Source: Intrasporangiaceae bacterium (GTDB lineage: Bacteria > Actinomycetota > Actinomycetes > Actinomycetales > Dermatophilaceae). From it: DNA of 64,000 bases. The stretch lies in assembly GCA_021324575.1 (NCBI GenBank), contig JAJPIW010000102.1, positions 31,889 through 95,888 of the forward strand, in the 5' to 3' direction. Shown in pieces: positions 51,787-60,378 of this stretch. The first letter of the stretch is position 1. Each line of letters opens with the position of its first letter. Made by a program: the position numbers and the translations under genes. The notes beneath the pieces are model-generated. The model had not been told where the DNA came from and searched no databases. It worked only from the letters and a program-made list of their open reading frames with translations.

Positions 51787-52232
51787 GAGTTCCCCTGAGT
51801 CTCGGGTGTCGCCTGCTCGGCCGCTGCCACGAAGGAGGCGAGGACCCGGCGGTAGGCACGCTCGGCGGTCGCGTCGACGACCGGTTGCAGCGCTCGGGGG
51901 AACGCTCGCGGCCGGACCTCCTCGGTCCAGGTCAGGCACGACCCGGGGCCGGCCATCGTGACCGACACGTCGACCCAACCGGTGAGGACCGGTCCGAGCT
52001 TGACGAGCCGGAAGCGCACGGGCGGCTCCCAGACCGTCAGCAGCATCCGATCGGGGACCGCCGCCGCGCCCCGCCCGGTTGTGGCGGTGAACTCCCAGCC
52101 GACCCGTGGTGTCCCGGGGTCGGTCTGGATCGTCGTCGCCGGGACGAGCCGCTCGTGGCCGGGGAAGTCGGTCAGGACCGCCCAGAGCCGATCGGCCGCG
52201 GCCGTCGACTCCAGCCGGATCGTGAACGCCAT
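51783..52232 (-). CDS. SRPBCC-fold polyketide cyclase-like protein
   Basis: A 149-aa START-like protein: FTIRLESTAAADRLWAVLTDFPGHERLVPATTIQ is the opening strand-helix of the fold, LLTVWEPPVRFRLVKLGPVLTGWVDVSVTM and CLTWTEEVRPRAFPRALQPVVDATAERAYRRVLASF complete it. Members bind hydrophobic ligands; the function here is unknown. ATG 52232 starts the domain. Coupled to tag by GTGA overlap. Confidence 0.78.
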   Translation of the reverse strand: MAFTIRLESTAAADRLWAVLTDFPGHERLVPATTIQTDPGTPRVGWEFTATTGRGAAAVPDRMLLTVWEPPVRFRLVKLGPVLTGWVDVSVTMAGPGSCLTWTEEVRPRAFPRALQPVVDATAERAYRRVLASFVAAAEQATPETQGNS

Positions 52233-52239
52233 CGCCGGC

Positions 52240-52614
52240 TCAACGGCCGTCGGCGTCGAGGACGTCGAGAGGACGAGCCGACTCGGCTCCCTCAAGGGGA
52301 TCCGGCTGGCCCGTCGACGCGATCTCCTCGTCGTCAGATCCCGCGCGCAGGGCGGCGATGGTCGCGTCCTGGGCAGCCAGCCGGTCGCGCAGTGCGTCGA
52401 GGACGTCGTCGACCTGCTCCATCCGGTAGCCGCGAAGGGCGGTGTCGAAGCGGACTCCGTCGACGTCCCGCGCGTGCGGGACGCCTGGCAGTCCTGGGTC
52501 GTGGGCCGTCGTCACCGCCTCCGCCATCGGGTCGTACGGGAGACGTGAGGTGACCAGGGCGGCGATCACCGCCACGAGACCGAGCCCCACGACGATGAAG
52601 AAGGTCCAGATCAC
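52240..52614 (-). CDS. Membrane-anchored DivIVA-domain protein
   Basis: A 124-aa protein: one N-terminal membrane helix (WTFFIVVGLGLVAVIAALV) and a short DivIVA motif, VRFDTALRGYRMEQVDDVLDALRDRLAAQDATIAAL, predicted to be coiled coil. DivIVA-type proteins localise to poles or septa in actinobacteria. GTG 52614 overlaps the stop of the LOG gene upstream (GTGA). Confidence 0.78.
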   Translation of the reverse strand: MIWTFFIVVGLGLVAVIAALVTSRLPYDPMAEAVTTAHDPGLPGVPHARDVDGVRFDTALRGYRMEQVDDVLDALRDRLAAQDATIAALRAGSDDEEIASTGQPDPLEGAESARPLDVLDADGR

Positions 52615-53348
52615 CGCCGATCCCCCGCCCGGACCCAGGCGACCGCCTCGTCGACGTCGTCGGTGAGGTGCAGGAGCCCGAGATCGGTCTCGCTGACCGT
52701 GCCGGCGGCCCGGGCCGGGCCGCGGAGCCAGTCGAGCAGTCCGGACCAGTAGTCGGTGCCGAGCAGCACGATCGGGAAGGACGTGACCTTCTGGGTCTGG
52801 ACGAGGGTGACCGCCTCGAAGAGCTCGTCGAGGGTCCCGAAACCGCCGGGCAGGACGACGAAGCCCTGGGCGTACTTGACGAACATCGTCTTGCGGGCGA
52901 AGAAGTAGCGGAAGTTGACCCCGAGGTCGACGTAGTCGTTGAGCCCGGTCTCGAACGGCAGCTCGATCCCGAGCCCGACCGACGTGCCGCCGGCCTCCCG
53001 CGCGCCCTTGTTGGCCGCCTCCATCGCCCCCGGCCCCCCGCCGGTGATCACGGCATACCCGGCCGCGACGAGAGCCTTCCCGAGCCGGACTCCGATCTCG
53101 TATGCCGGGCTGTCCGGTTTGGTCCGGGCGCTCCCGAAGACGCTGACCGCCGACCCGAGCTCGGCGAGCGCGCCGAACCCCTCGACGAACTCGGCCTGGA
53201 TCCGCATGACCCGCCACGGGTCGGCGTGCACCCACCCGCTGTCGCCGACGTTGTCCAGGAGTCGCTGGTCGGCCGTCGTCGACGGCACCTGGTCGCCGCG
53301 GAGCACGACGGGTCCCTGGTAGTAGTCGGGGCGCCCCATGTCCTTCAC
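52611..53348 (-). CDS. LOG-family protein (TIGR00730), cytokinin riboside phosphoribohydrolase-like
   Basis: A 245-aa Rossmann-fold protein. The catalytic Glu lies in GGGPGAMEAANKGAREAGG and the nucleotide site is PGGFGTLDELFEAVTLVQT, both LOG hallmarks; they hydrolyse nucleotide 5'-monophosphates to base and ribose 5-phosphate. TAGGGT (minus strand, 53361-53356) is 7 nt before GTG 53348, so I prefer that start; GTG 53357 and ATG 53339 are alternatives. A counterpart (Rv1205) lies near dapE/dapD in M. tuberculosis. Confidence 0.87.
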   Translation of the reverse strand: MKDMGRPDYYQGPVVLRGDQVPSTTADQRLLDNVGDSGWVHADPWRVMRIQAEFVEGFGALAELGSAVSVFGSARTKPDSPAYEIGVRLGKALVAAGYAVITGGGPGAMEAANKGAREAGGTSVGLGIELPFETGLNDYVDLGVNFRYFFARKTMFVKYAQGFVVLPGGFGTLDELFEAVTLVQTQKVTSFPIVLLGTDYWSGLLDWLRGPARAAGTVSETDLGLLHLTDDVDEAVAWVRAGDRR

Positions 53349-53397
53349 GACCGACACCCTAACCGGGCCGGCTGACGCTCAGCCCACCCAGCGCAGC

Positions 53398-54495
53398 TCA
53401 GCCCACCCAGCGCAGCAGGGCCGCCTCGCAGGCGTACAGGTCCCGGACGGGGCACCGCTCCTCGTCGTGGTGGGCGAGGTTGGGGTCGCCCGGGCCGAAG
53501 TTGACGGCCGGCACGCCCATCGCGGCGAAGCGGGCGACATCGGTCCACCCCTGTTTGGCGACGACGTCGACGCCCAGAGCTTCGACGAAGGCCTTTGCCG
53601 CCGGCAGCTGCAGACCCGGGCGCGCTCCACCGGCGTTGTCCTTGACGACCACCACGTAGCCGCTGAACAGCTGGTTGACCACGGCGAGCGCGTCCTCGGG
53701 TGACTTGTCGGGGGCGTACCGGTAGTTGACGGTCACGACGCACCGGTCCGGGATGACGTTTCCGGCGATACCGCCGGCGATCCCCACCGCGTTCATGGCC
53801 TCGCGGTACTCCAGGCCGTCGACGTCCACGATCTCGGGCTCGTATGCCGCGAGCCGGGACAGGATCGCTCCGGCGTCATGGATGGCGTTGTGGCCGTTCC
53901 ACGGACGGGCGGAGTGGGCGGCGATGCCCTTGGTGACGACCTCGGCGCGCAGCGTGCCCTTGCAGCCGCCCTCGACGATGGCGCCGGTCGGCTCGAGCAG
54001 GACGGCGAAGTCGGCGTCCGCGATCAGGTCGGGGCGCTGCTGGTGGATGTGGAGCAACCCGTTGAACTCGCTGTCGATCTCCTCACCCTCGTAGAACACG
54101 AAGGTGAGGTCCCGACTCGGCTCGGCCACCAGGGCGGCCTTGAGCTGGACGGCGACGCCACCCTTCATGTCGACGGTGCCGCGGCCCCACAGGTCCTCGC
54201 CCTCGCGGCGGACGGGCAGGTTGGCGGGGTCCTGGGTGAGCGGAACGGTGTCGATGTGGCCGGCGAGGACGACCCGCTCGGCCCGGCCGAGGTCGGTGCG
54301 GGCGACGAGGGTGTTGCCGATCCGGGTCACCGTGAGATGGCGAAGCGGAGCAAGCGCCACCTCGATCGCGTCGCAGATCGCCCGCTCGTCCCGGCTCACC
54401 GACTCGATGTCGCACAGCGCGGTCGTCAGCTCGACGATGTCGGCGGTGAGGTCGAGAGCCGTCGAGAGGGCATGGGAGTCGGGCGAGTCCGGCAT
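53398..54495 (-). CDS. dapE: Succinyl-diaminopimelate desuccinylase
   Basis: A 365-aa M20 di-zinc hydrolase of the lysine/meso-DAP pathway. Zinc-binding motifs are VVLAGHIDTVPLT and LWGRGTVDMKGGVAV, the catalytic Glu pair is FYEGEEIDSEF, and the lid domain has TKGIAAHSARPWNGHNAI. WTDVARFAAMGVPAVNFGPGD closes the site. TAGGGT (54507-54502) is 6 nt before the ATG, a leaderless start. Divergent from dapD across a 70-nt gap, so both may respond together. Confidence 0.93.
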   Translation of the reverse strand: MPDSPDSHALSTALDLTADIVELTTALCDIESVSRDERAICDAIEVALAPLRHLTVTRIGNTLVARTDLGRAERVVLAGHIDTVPLTQDPANLPVRREGEDLWGRGTVDMKGGVAVQLKAALVAEPSRDLTFVFYEGEEIDSEFNGLLHIHQQRPDLIADADFAVLLEPTGAIVEGGCKGTLRAEVVTKGIAAHSARPWNGHNAIHDAGAILSRLAAYEPEIVDVDGLEYREAMNAVGIAGGIAGNVIPDRCVVTVNYRYAPDKSPEDALAVVNQLFSGYVVVVKDNAGGARPGLQLPAAKAFVEALGVDVVAKQGWTDVARFAAMGVPAVNFGPGDPNLAHHDEERCPVRDLYACEAALLRWVG

Positions 54496-54565
54496 ACGAA
54501 AACCCTATCCGTCAGCGAAGTGACCCCAAGTCGAGGCCGGCGAAGACTTACCGGAGAATGGAGCC

Positions 54566-55495
54566 ATGACGTCGACGCGCAGCGCCTGGGGCCATGGGCT
54601 CGCCACCATCACCGAGGCAGGTGCCGTGCTCGACACGTGGTACCCCTCACCCGCCCTCGGCGGCCGGGACGGGTCCGACGCCCCGGCCGGGCTGACGGAG
54701 CTCGCGGGCGCCGACGAGGCGCGTGGCACCCGGACCGAGGTGGTCACGACCGAGATCGACCTCGATGCGCCGCCGTCGGGTGCCAGCGACGCCTACCTGC
54801 GGCTGCACCTGCTCAGCCACACTCTCGTGGAGCCCAACACGGTCAACCTCGACGGCATCTTCGGCGCCCTCGCCAACGTCGTGTGGACCAACCACGGTCC
54901 GTGCGCGGTGGAGGGCTTCGAGGACGTACGCCTGCGGTTGCGCGCCCGCGGACCGGTCCAGGTCTTCGGCGTCGACAAGTTCCCCCGGATGACCGACTAC
55001 GTCGTGCCCGCCGGCGTGCGGATCGCCGACGCCGACCGGGTCCGCCTCGGCGCGCACCTGGCCAGCGGCACCACCGTCATGCACGAGGGCTTCGTCAACT
55101 TCAACGCCGGCACTCTGGGGACCTCGATGGTCGAGGGCCGGATCGTCCAGGGCGTCGTCGTCGACGACGGGTCCGACATCGGCGGTGGCGCCTCGATCAT
55201 GGGCACCCTGTCCGGTGGCGGCACGGAGCGGGTGCGGATCGGCAAGCGGTGCCTGCTCGGCGCCGAGTCAGGCTGCGGGATCGCGCTGGGCGACGACTGC
55301 GTGATCGAGGCGGGCCTCTACATCACGGCCGGGACCAAGGTCACCGTGCCCGACGGAACCGTCGTCAAGGCCCGGGAGTTGAGCGGTCAGGACGGGCTGC
55401 TGTTCATCCGCAACTCGGTCACCGGCCGGGTCGAGGCGCGACCGCGGGCCGGGCACGGCATCGCGCTCAACAGCGCACTGCACGCGAACGACTGA
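54566..55495 (+). CDS. dapD: Tetrahydrodipicolinate N-succinyltransferase
   Basis: A 309-aa left-handed beta-helix succinyltransferase of the actinobacterial DapD type. DIFGAL-like and [21 protein letters not shown] are conserved; [48 protein letters not shown] contains the hexapeptide turns and substrate-binding Glu. It makes N-succinyl-2-amino-6-oxopimelate, used by DapC and DapE of this window. Divergent from dapE. Confidence 0.94.
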   Translation: MTSTRSAWGHGLATITEAGAVLDTWYPSPALGGRDGSDAPAGLTELAGADEARGTRTEVVTTEIDLDAPPSGASDAYLRLHLLSHTLVEPNTVNLDGIFGALANVVWTNHGPCAVEGFEDVRLRLRARGPVQVFGVDKFPRMTDYVVPAGVRIADADRVRLGAHLASGTTVMHEGFVNFNAGTLGTSMVEGRIVQGVVVDDGSDIGGGASIMGTLSGGGTERVRIGKRCLLGAESGCGIALGDDCVIEAGLYITAGTKVTVPDGTVVKARELSGQDGLLFIRNSVTGRVEARPRAGHGIALNSALHAND

Positions 55496-55569
55496 CCAAG
55501 CGCCCACCCGCACCCGACCACCGCCCCCGGCCCGCCCAGATCGGGCACTCCCAGAAAGACACCACCGCA

Positions 55570-56457
55570 ATGTCCGGCACGCGCCCCGTGGGGCTGATCC
55601 TCTCCGAGGAGCAGCCCCGGTCCGGCCGCAGACGCGTACTGGGTCGGGTGGTTCTCGGCGCGATGGCCGTGGTCGTCGCCGGCGCGGCATACATCGGGGT
55701 GCGCGGTGTCGGGACTCCGTGGGCGAGCACCGGCTGCCAGGCCAAGACGGGTGCGACGGCGTTCCGGTACACCTCCGAGCAGACGGCCAACGCCGCGACG
55801 ATCGTGGCCATCGCCAAGCGGCGCGGCCTGCCAGCTCGCGCCGCGACGATCGCCATCGCGACCGCGTTGCAGGAGTCCAAGCTGCGCAACCTGCAGTACG
55901 GCGACCGCGACTCCCTCGGCCTGTTCCAGCAGCGCCCGTCCCAGGGCTGGGGTACCAAGGCCCAGCTGCTCGACCCCGACTACGCCACGAACGCCTTCTA
56001 CGACGCCCTCGTCAAGATCAAGGGCTACGAGACGATGGAGATCACCAAGGTCGCCCAGGCCGTCCAGCGCAGTGCGGCACCCGAGGCGTACGCCGACCAC
56101 GAGCAGGAGGGCCGGGTTCTCGCCGACACGCTGTCCGGATACACCCCAGGAGGAGTCGGCTGCAGCCTCGCCGGAGCCACCAAGGCCGGCGACGGCACTG
56201 CCCTGGCCAGCCTCCTGGACCGCGAAACCGGCCTCACCGCAACAGTTTCCGGCAAGCGCGTCACGATCAGCGCCCATGACGCGCGCGCTGCCTGGGCCGC
56301 GGGTTCATGGGCGGTCGCGAAGGCCGACCTCTTCCAGATCACCGACGTCGCCGTGGCCGACCAGAAATGGCACCGTGCCAAGAGCGAAAAGGCCTACGTC
56401 TGGCACCGCTCCTCATCGGCCGTCGGGGCGGCCACCGTGGTGATCACTCTCGGCTAG
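55570..56457 (+). CDS. Membrane-anchored lysozyme-fold (transglycosylase-like) protein
   Basis: A 295-aa protein with an N-terminal membrane helix (VLGRVVLGAMAVVVAGAAYIGV) and an extracytoplasmic lysozyme-like domain: AIATALQESKLRNLQYGDRDSLGLFQQRPSQGWG, in which Glu of LQESKL is a catalytic candidate. The rest (ITKVAQAVQRSAAPEAYADHEQEGRVL) is conserved in actinobacteria. Sometimes annotated as a heavy-metal transporter, which the sequence does not support. Start ATG 55570 lacks a strong Shine-Dalgarno. Confidence 0.75.
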   Translation: MSGTRPVGLILSEEQPRSGRRRVLGRVVLGAMAVVVAGAAYIGVRGVGTPWASTGCQAKTGATAFRYTSEQTANAATIVAIAKRRGLPARAATIAIATALQESKLRNLQYGDRDSLGLFQQRPSQGWGTKAQLLDPDYATNAFYDALVKIKGYETMEITKVAQAVQRSAAPEAYADHEQEGRVLADTLSGYTPGGVGCSLAGATKAGDGTALASLLDRETGLTATVSGKRVTISAHDARAAWAAGSWAVAKADLFQITDVAVADQKWHRAKSEKAYVWHRSSSAVGAATVVITLG

Positions 56458-56542
56458 CCGAACTGTTACCAACCCCGCCCCCGGGATCGCCGTCTCAGAG
56501 AGTGTCCACAGTGAAGGCAGATCAGCAACGGGGGTTTGGAAG

Positions 56543-57415
56543 ATGACCGTTCGTCGTTCGCGCGTCGCCCTGCTCGGCATGGGGGTCGTGGCGCTGGCTC
56601 TCGCGGGGTGCGGCACTCCGACCACGACGGTCGCCAGCAGCACGGCGCCCAGGCCGGTCAGCAGCGTGAGCGCGCGGTCGACCTCCTCAGCAGCACCGAC
56701 CCCGTCGGCGTCATCGACGGCGTCGGTCTCCTCGACCGCGCACCCGGGCTGCTCGCCGGCCGTCACGATCACCTTCCAACCGGTTGCCAGCACCTACCGG
56801 TCGGCTCCCGTGCGGACGATGACCGCCCGGGTCACGGCCAGGTGCGACACGGTCCTGGGCGTGGCCGCGCTGCACGCGGCCATCACCGCCGACAGCGACG
56901 CCGAGCTGGCCGGCTGGCGCACCGCCCTGCCGAACGACCTGCCCGGCCCGGCAACCGGCTCCTACACGAGGAAGGACTCGGTGCTGGTCAACACCGACGG
57001 GCTCGTCGTGGTCCAGGGCGCGAGCTACCTGTACGCCGGGGGCGCCCACGGCACCGATGAGCGGACCTACGAGGTGCTCGACACGACCCACGGCGTAGTC
57101 GTGACGCACGACGCCATCGTCGCCGAGCTGCAGCGCCACGGCCTGACCCACCAGCGCCTCGACGCCATCATCGACGCTGCGGCAGCTGCAGCCCTCAAGG
57201 CACGGACGGGCGACCGAACCGACGCCTCGGGCATTGCCCCGCTCACGGCCGCCGGGGTGGACCTGTGGCCCGGCCGCAGCGGTCTGCACGGCAGCGTGGA
57301 CCACTGCTCGTACTACGCGTGCGCCGTCGGCGTGGTCGACTTCACCATCCCGTGGAGCAGCCTGGTGCCGGCCGGGGCGGACCTCACCTTCCTCCCGAGT
57401 CGTTGGGGACACTGA
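56543..57415 (+). CDS. Lipoprotein with DUF3298/RsiV-like domain
   Basis: A 290-aa lipoprotein with lipobox ALAGC, a Ser/Thr/Ala-rich linker and a C-terminal domain with SVLVNTDGLVVVQGASYLYAGGAHGTDERTYEVLDTTHGVVV, matching the [ST]GGAHG pattern of DUF3298. Such domains occur in RsiV, which binds lysozyme, but no sigma gene is adjacent. Two Cys (SPAVT...ARCD) may form a disulfide. It ends right before a perfect palindrome. Confidence 0.75.
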   Translation: MTVRRSRVALLGMGVVALALAGCGTPTTTVASSTAPRPVSSVSARSTSSAAPTPSASSTASVSSTAHPGCSPAVTITFQPVASTYRSAPVRTMTARVTARCDTVLGVAALHAAITADSDAELAGWRTALPNDLPGPATGSYTRKDSVLVNTDGLVVVQGASYLYAGGAHGTDERTYEVLDTTHGVVVTHDAIVAELQRHGLTHQRLDAIIDAAAAAALKARTGDRTDASGIAPLTAAGVDLWPGRSGLHGSVDHCSYYACAVGVVDFTIPWSSLVPAGADLTFLPSRWGH

Positions 57416-57418
57416 GCT

Positions 57419-57470
57419 GTGGCCGACGAAGGGTCCGTATGCCGCGGCATACGGACCCTTCGTCGGCCAC
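57419..57470. terminator. Perfect 52-bp palindrome between convergent genes
   Basis: The 26-nt left arm (57419-57444) and right arm (57445-57470) are exact reverse complements with no loop; the centre is the octamer pair GTATGCCG-CGGCATAC. It fills the space between the stop codons of the lipoprotein gene (TGA 57413-57415) and gltA (TGA 57473-57471), so it must act as a shared terminator. Confidence 0.85.
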
Positions 57471-58763
57471 TCAGCGGGAGGCGATGGGGAGGTAGTCGCG
57501 CTCGGGTTCGCCGGTGTAGATCTGGCGCGGACGGCCGATCTTGGTCTGCGGGTCCTCGATCATCTCGCGCCACTGGGCGATCCAGCCGGGGAGCCGGCCG
57601 AGGGCGAACAGGACGGTGAACATCTTGGTCGGGAAGCCCATGGCCTTGTAGATCAGGCCGGTGTAGAAGTCGACGTTGGGGTAGAGCCGGCGGCTGACGA
57701 AGTAGTCGTCCTCGAGGGCGTGCTGCTCCAGCTTGAGGGCGATCTCGAGGAGCGGGTCGTTGACGCCGTCCTTGTTGAGGATCTTGTCGGCGCTCTTCTT
57801 GATGATCGCGGCGCGCGGGTCGTAGTTCTTGTAGACCCGGTGGCCGAAGCCCATCAGCTTGACGCCGTCCTCCTTGTTCTTGACCTTCTTGACGAAGTTG
57901 TCGACGTCACCGCCGTCGTCGTAGATCTCCTGCAGCATCTCCAGGACCGCCTGGTTGGCGCCGCCATGGAGCGGGCCGAAGAGGGCGTTGATGCCGGCCG
58001 ACACCGAGGCGAAGAGGTTGGCGTGCGAGGAGCCGACGAGCCGGACGGTCGAGGTGGAGCAGTTCTGCTCGTGGTCGGCATGCAGGATGAGGAGCAGGTC
58101 CAGGGCCCGAACCATGTCCTCGTCGAGGTCGTACGGCTCGGCCGGCAGCCCGAACGTCAGGCGGAGGAAGTTCTCCGGCAGGGACAGGCTGTTGTCCGGG
58201 TAGAGGAACGGCTGGCCGACGGACTTCTTGTAGGCGTATGCCGCGATCGTCGGCAGCTTGGCCATCAGCCGGATGGTCGACAGGTCGACCTGGCGGGTGT
58301 CGAACGGGTCGAGGCTGTCCTGGTAGAACGTGCCGAGCGCGGAGACGGCCGAGGAGAGCACCGGCATCGGGTGGGCGTCGCGCGGGAAGCCGTTGAAGAA
58401 CGCCCGCAGGTCCTCGTGGAGCAGCGTGTGCCGGCGAATCCGCAGGTCGAAGTCGTCGAGCTCCTTCTGGGTCGGCAGGGCGCCGTAGATGAGCAGGTAG
58501 GAGACCTCGAGGAAGCTGGACTTCTCGGCCAGCTGGTCGATGGGGTAGCCGCGGTAGCGCAGGATTCCCTGGTCGCCGTCGATGTAGGTGATGGCACTCT
58601 CGCAGGACGCGGTGTTGACGAACCCGATGTCCAGGGTGACGTTGCCGGTCTCCTTGAGCAGGGCCGAGATGTCGTAGCCGTTGTTGCCCTCGGTGGCCTT
58701 GATCGTCCTGAAGTCGAGCGTCTTGTCGCCGGCTGTGAGCTGTGCGCCCGTGTCGCCTGTCAT
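57471..58763 (-). CDS. gltA: Citrate synthase
   Basis: A 430-aa type II (hexameric) citrate synthase. GILRYRGYPIDQLAEKSSF, the substrate-binding LLLILHADHEQNCSTSTVRLVGSSHANLFASVSAG with catalytic His, GFGHRVYKNYDPRA and DPLLEIALKLEQHALEDDYF are present. ATG 58763 has AAGGAG 5 nt upstream and starts at the usual MTGDTGAQL-like residue. The 134-nt upstream gap has TAGGTT as a candidate -10 on the minus strand. A universal TCA-cycle enzyme. Confidence 0.95.
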   Translation of the reverse strand: MTGDTGAQLTAGDKTLDFRTIKATEGNNGYDISALLKETGNVTLDIGFVNTASCESAITYIDGDQGILRYRGYPIDQLAEKSSFLEVSYLLIYGALPTQKELDDFDLRIRRHTLLHEDLRAFFNGFPRDAHPMPVLSSAVSALGTFYQDSLDPFDTRQVDLSTIRLMAKLPTIAAYAYKKSVGQPFLYPDNSLSLPENFLRLTFGLPAEPYDLDEDMVRALDLLLILHADHEQNCSTSTVRLVGSSHANLFASVSAGINALFGPLHGGANQAVLEMLQEIYDDGGDVDNFVKKVKNKEDGVKLMGFGHRVYKNYDPRAAIIKKSADKILNKDGVNDPLLEIALKLEQHALEDDYFVSRRLYPNVDFYTGLIYKAMGFPTKMFTVLFALGRLPGWIAQWREMIEDPQTKIGRPRQIYTGEPERDYLPIASR

Positions 58764-58897
58764 ACCAACTCCTTGCTCGTGGTGAGGGGGACTACTGGCC
58801 ACTGCCCTGCCGCGCGGTGGCTGGGGTGGGCGCCGATGCCTGCTCCTCCTCCGAACCTACCGCAGCGTTTCGCCGACTCCACAGGCGCCTGCTCCGG

Positions 58898-60022
58898 TCA
58901 GCCGGCGAGGCGGTCGGCGGCCGCAGCGATGCGCTCGTCGCTCGCGGTGAGCGCGATCCGGACGTGCTCGGCGCCCGCGGCGCCGTAGAACGCCCCGGGC
59001 GCCACCAGGATGCCCAGGTCGGCGAGCCGGGCCACCGTGGTCCAGCAGTTCTCGCCGGCAGTCGACCAGAGGTACAGACCCGCCTCGGAGTCGTCGATCC
59101 GGAGCCCGTATGCCGTGACGGCGGCGGCCAGCGTCGCCCGGCGCGCGGCATACGTCGCCTTCTGGGCCGCGACGTGCGCGACGTCACCGAGGGCGGCGAG
59201 CATGGCCCGCTGGACCGGCCACGGGACGATCATCCCGGCGTGCTTGCGGACCTCGAGCAGCCCCGCGACGATCCTCGGGTCGCCCGCGACGAAGGCGGCG
59301 CGATAGCCGGCGAGGTTGGACTGCTTGGACAGCGAGTAGACCGCGAGCAGTCCCTCGTGCGAACCGCCGGTGACCCGCGGGTCGAGGATCGAGGGCGTCG
59401 TCGGGGCGGTGTCGCTCCCCCGGTCGGTGCGCCAGTCCAGCTCGGCGTAGCACTCGTCGCTCGCGACGATGACGCCGTGCTCACGAGCCCACGCGACGAC
59501 CTTGGCGAGGTGCTCGACTCCGAGGACCTTGCCGGTGGGGTTGCCGGGGGTGTTGAGCCACAACAGTTTTGGCGTAGTGGCTGCGGTCAGCGGGCCGTAT
59601 GCCGTGAGGGCGTCCGCGGGGAATGGGGTCGCCTTGGCCAGCCGGGCACCGACGTCGTAGGTGGGGTAGGCCACGGTCGGGAAGCCGACGATGTCGCCCG
59701 CGCCGAGGCCGAGCAGGGTCGGCAGCCAGGCGACGAGCTCCTTGGAGCCGATGGTCGGCAGCACGCCGGCGGGGTCGACGTCGGGCACCCCGCGACGGGT
59801 CGCGAACCAGGTCGCGACCGCCTCGCGCAGGTCGGGCGTCCCGTAGGTCTGCGGGTAGCCGGGTGCGTCGGCGGCCGCGCAGAGGGCCTGCTGGACGACA
59901 GCCGGCGTCGGGTCGACCGGCGTGCCGATCGACAGGTCGACGATCCCGCCGGAGACGGCGCTCGCCCGCTCCTTGAACGGAGCGAGCGAGTCCCAGGGGA
60001 AGTCGGGGAGGCCGGAGATCAC
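58898..60022 (-). CDS. dapC: Succinyldiaminopimelate transaminase
   Basis: A 374-aa class I/II aminotransferase of the actinobacterial DapC type. ISGLPDFPWDSLAPFKERA opens it; SIGTPVDPTP, PTIGSKELVAWLP, LLWLNTPGNPTGKVL, VASDECYAEL and the PLP lysine in YSLSKQSNLAGYR are present, and the Arg binding carboxylate follows HVRIALTA. It shares the DAP pathway with dapD and dapE here. Start is GTG 60022. It sits next to a ferredoxin gene as in mycobacteria (fdxC-Rv1178). Confidence 0.92.
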   Translation of the reverse strand: MISGLPDFPWDSLAPFKERASAVSGGIVDLSIGTPVDPTPAVVQQALCAAADAPGYPQTYGTPDLREAVATWFATRRGVPDVDPAGVLPTIGSKELVAWLPTLLGLGAGDIVGFPTVAYPTYDVGARLAKATPFPADALTAYGPLTAATTPKLLWLNTPGNPTGKVLGVEHLAKVVAWAREHGVIVASDECYAELDWRTDRGSDTAPTTPSILDPRVTGGSHEGLLAVYSLSKQSNLAGYRAAFVAGDPRIVAGLLEVRKHAGMIVPWPVQRAMLAALGDVAHVAAQKATYAARRATLAAAVTAYGLRIDDSEAGLYLWSTAGENCWTTVARLADLGILVAPGAFYGAAGAEHVRIALTASDERIAAAADRLAG

Positions 60023-60031
60023 CTCAGGGCG

Positions 60032-60358
60032 TCATTCATCGTGGGGCTGCGGGGGCAGGTCCGCGATGATCGGGTGGTCCTTGGCGATGACGCCGAGCTT
60101 GGCGGCGCCGCCGGGGCTGCCGAGGTCGTCGAAGAACTCGACGTTGGCCTTGTAGTAGTCGGCCCACTGCTCGGGCACATCGTCCTCGTAGTAGATCGCC
60201 TCGACCGGGCAGACCGGCTCACAGGCACCACAGTCGACGCACTCGTCGGGGTGGATGTAGAGGCTGCGCTCGCCCTCGTAGATGCAGTCGACGGGGCACT
60301 CCTCGATGCAGGCCTTGTCCTTGAGGTCGACACAGGGCTGCGCGATCACGTACGTCAT
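60032..60358 (-). CDS. fdxC: 7Fe ferredoxin (3Fe-4S/4Fe-4S)
   Basis: A 108-aa ferredoxin. Cysteines fit FdxA-type: C9, C17 and C50 for the 3Fe-4S cluster; C21, C40, C43 and C46 for the 4Fe-4S cluster ([16 protein letters not shown]), with extra C25. The C-terminal extension [32 protein letters not shown] is conserved in actinobacterial homologues. It supplies electrons to redox enzymes. TAGTAT (60371-60366 on the minus strand) lies 7 nt before the ATG, and shares DNA with the -10 of the divergent GNAT gene. Confidence 0.93.
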   Translation of the reverse strand: MTYVIAQPCVDLKDKACIEECPVDCIYEGERSLYIHPDECVDCGACEPVCPVEAIYYEDDVPEQWADYYKANVEFFDDLGSPGGAAKLGVIAKDHPIIADLPPQPHDE

Positions 60359-60365
60359 GGCGCCC

Positions 60366-60372
60366 ATACTAT
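60366..60372. promoter_or_regulatory. Shared bidirectional -10 element between fdxC and GNAT gene
   Basis: ATACTAT read forward gives TACTAT (60367-60372) 6 nt before ATG 60379; read backward it gives TAGTAT (60371-60366) 7 nt before the fdxC ATG at 60358. The whole intergenic space is 20 nt, so both transcripts are probably leaderless. Confidence 0.65.
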
Positions 60373-60378
60373 GGGGCG

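Noticed and set aside
55570..56457. Heavy-metal transporter annotation
   Set aside because: One membrane helix and a lysozyme-like domain; no metal-transport motifs.
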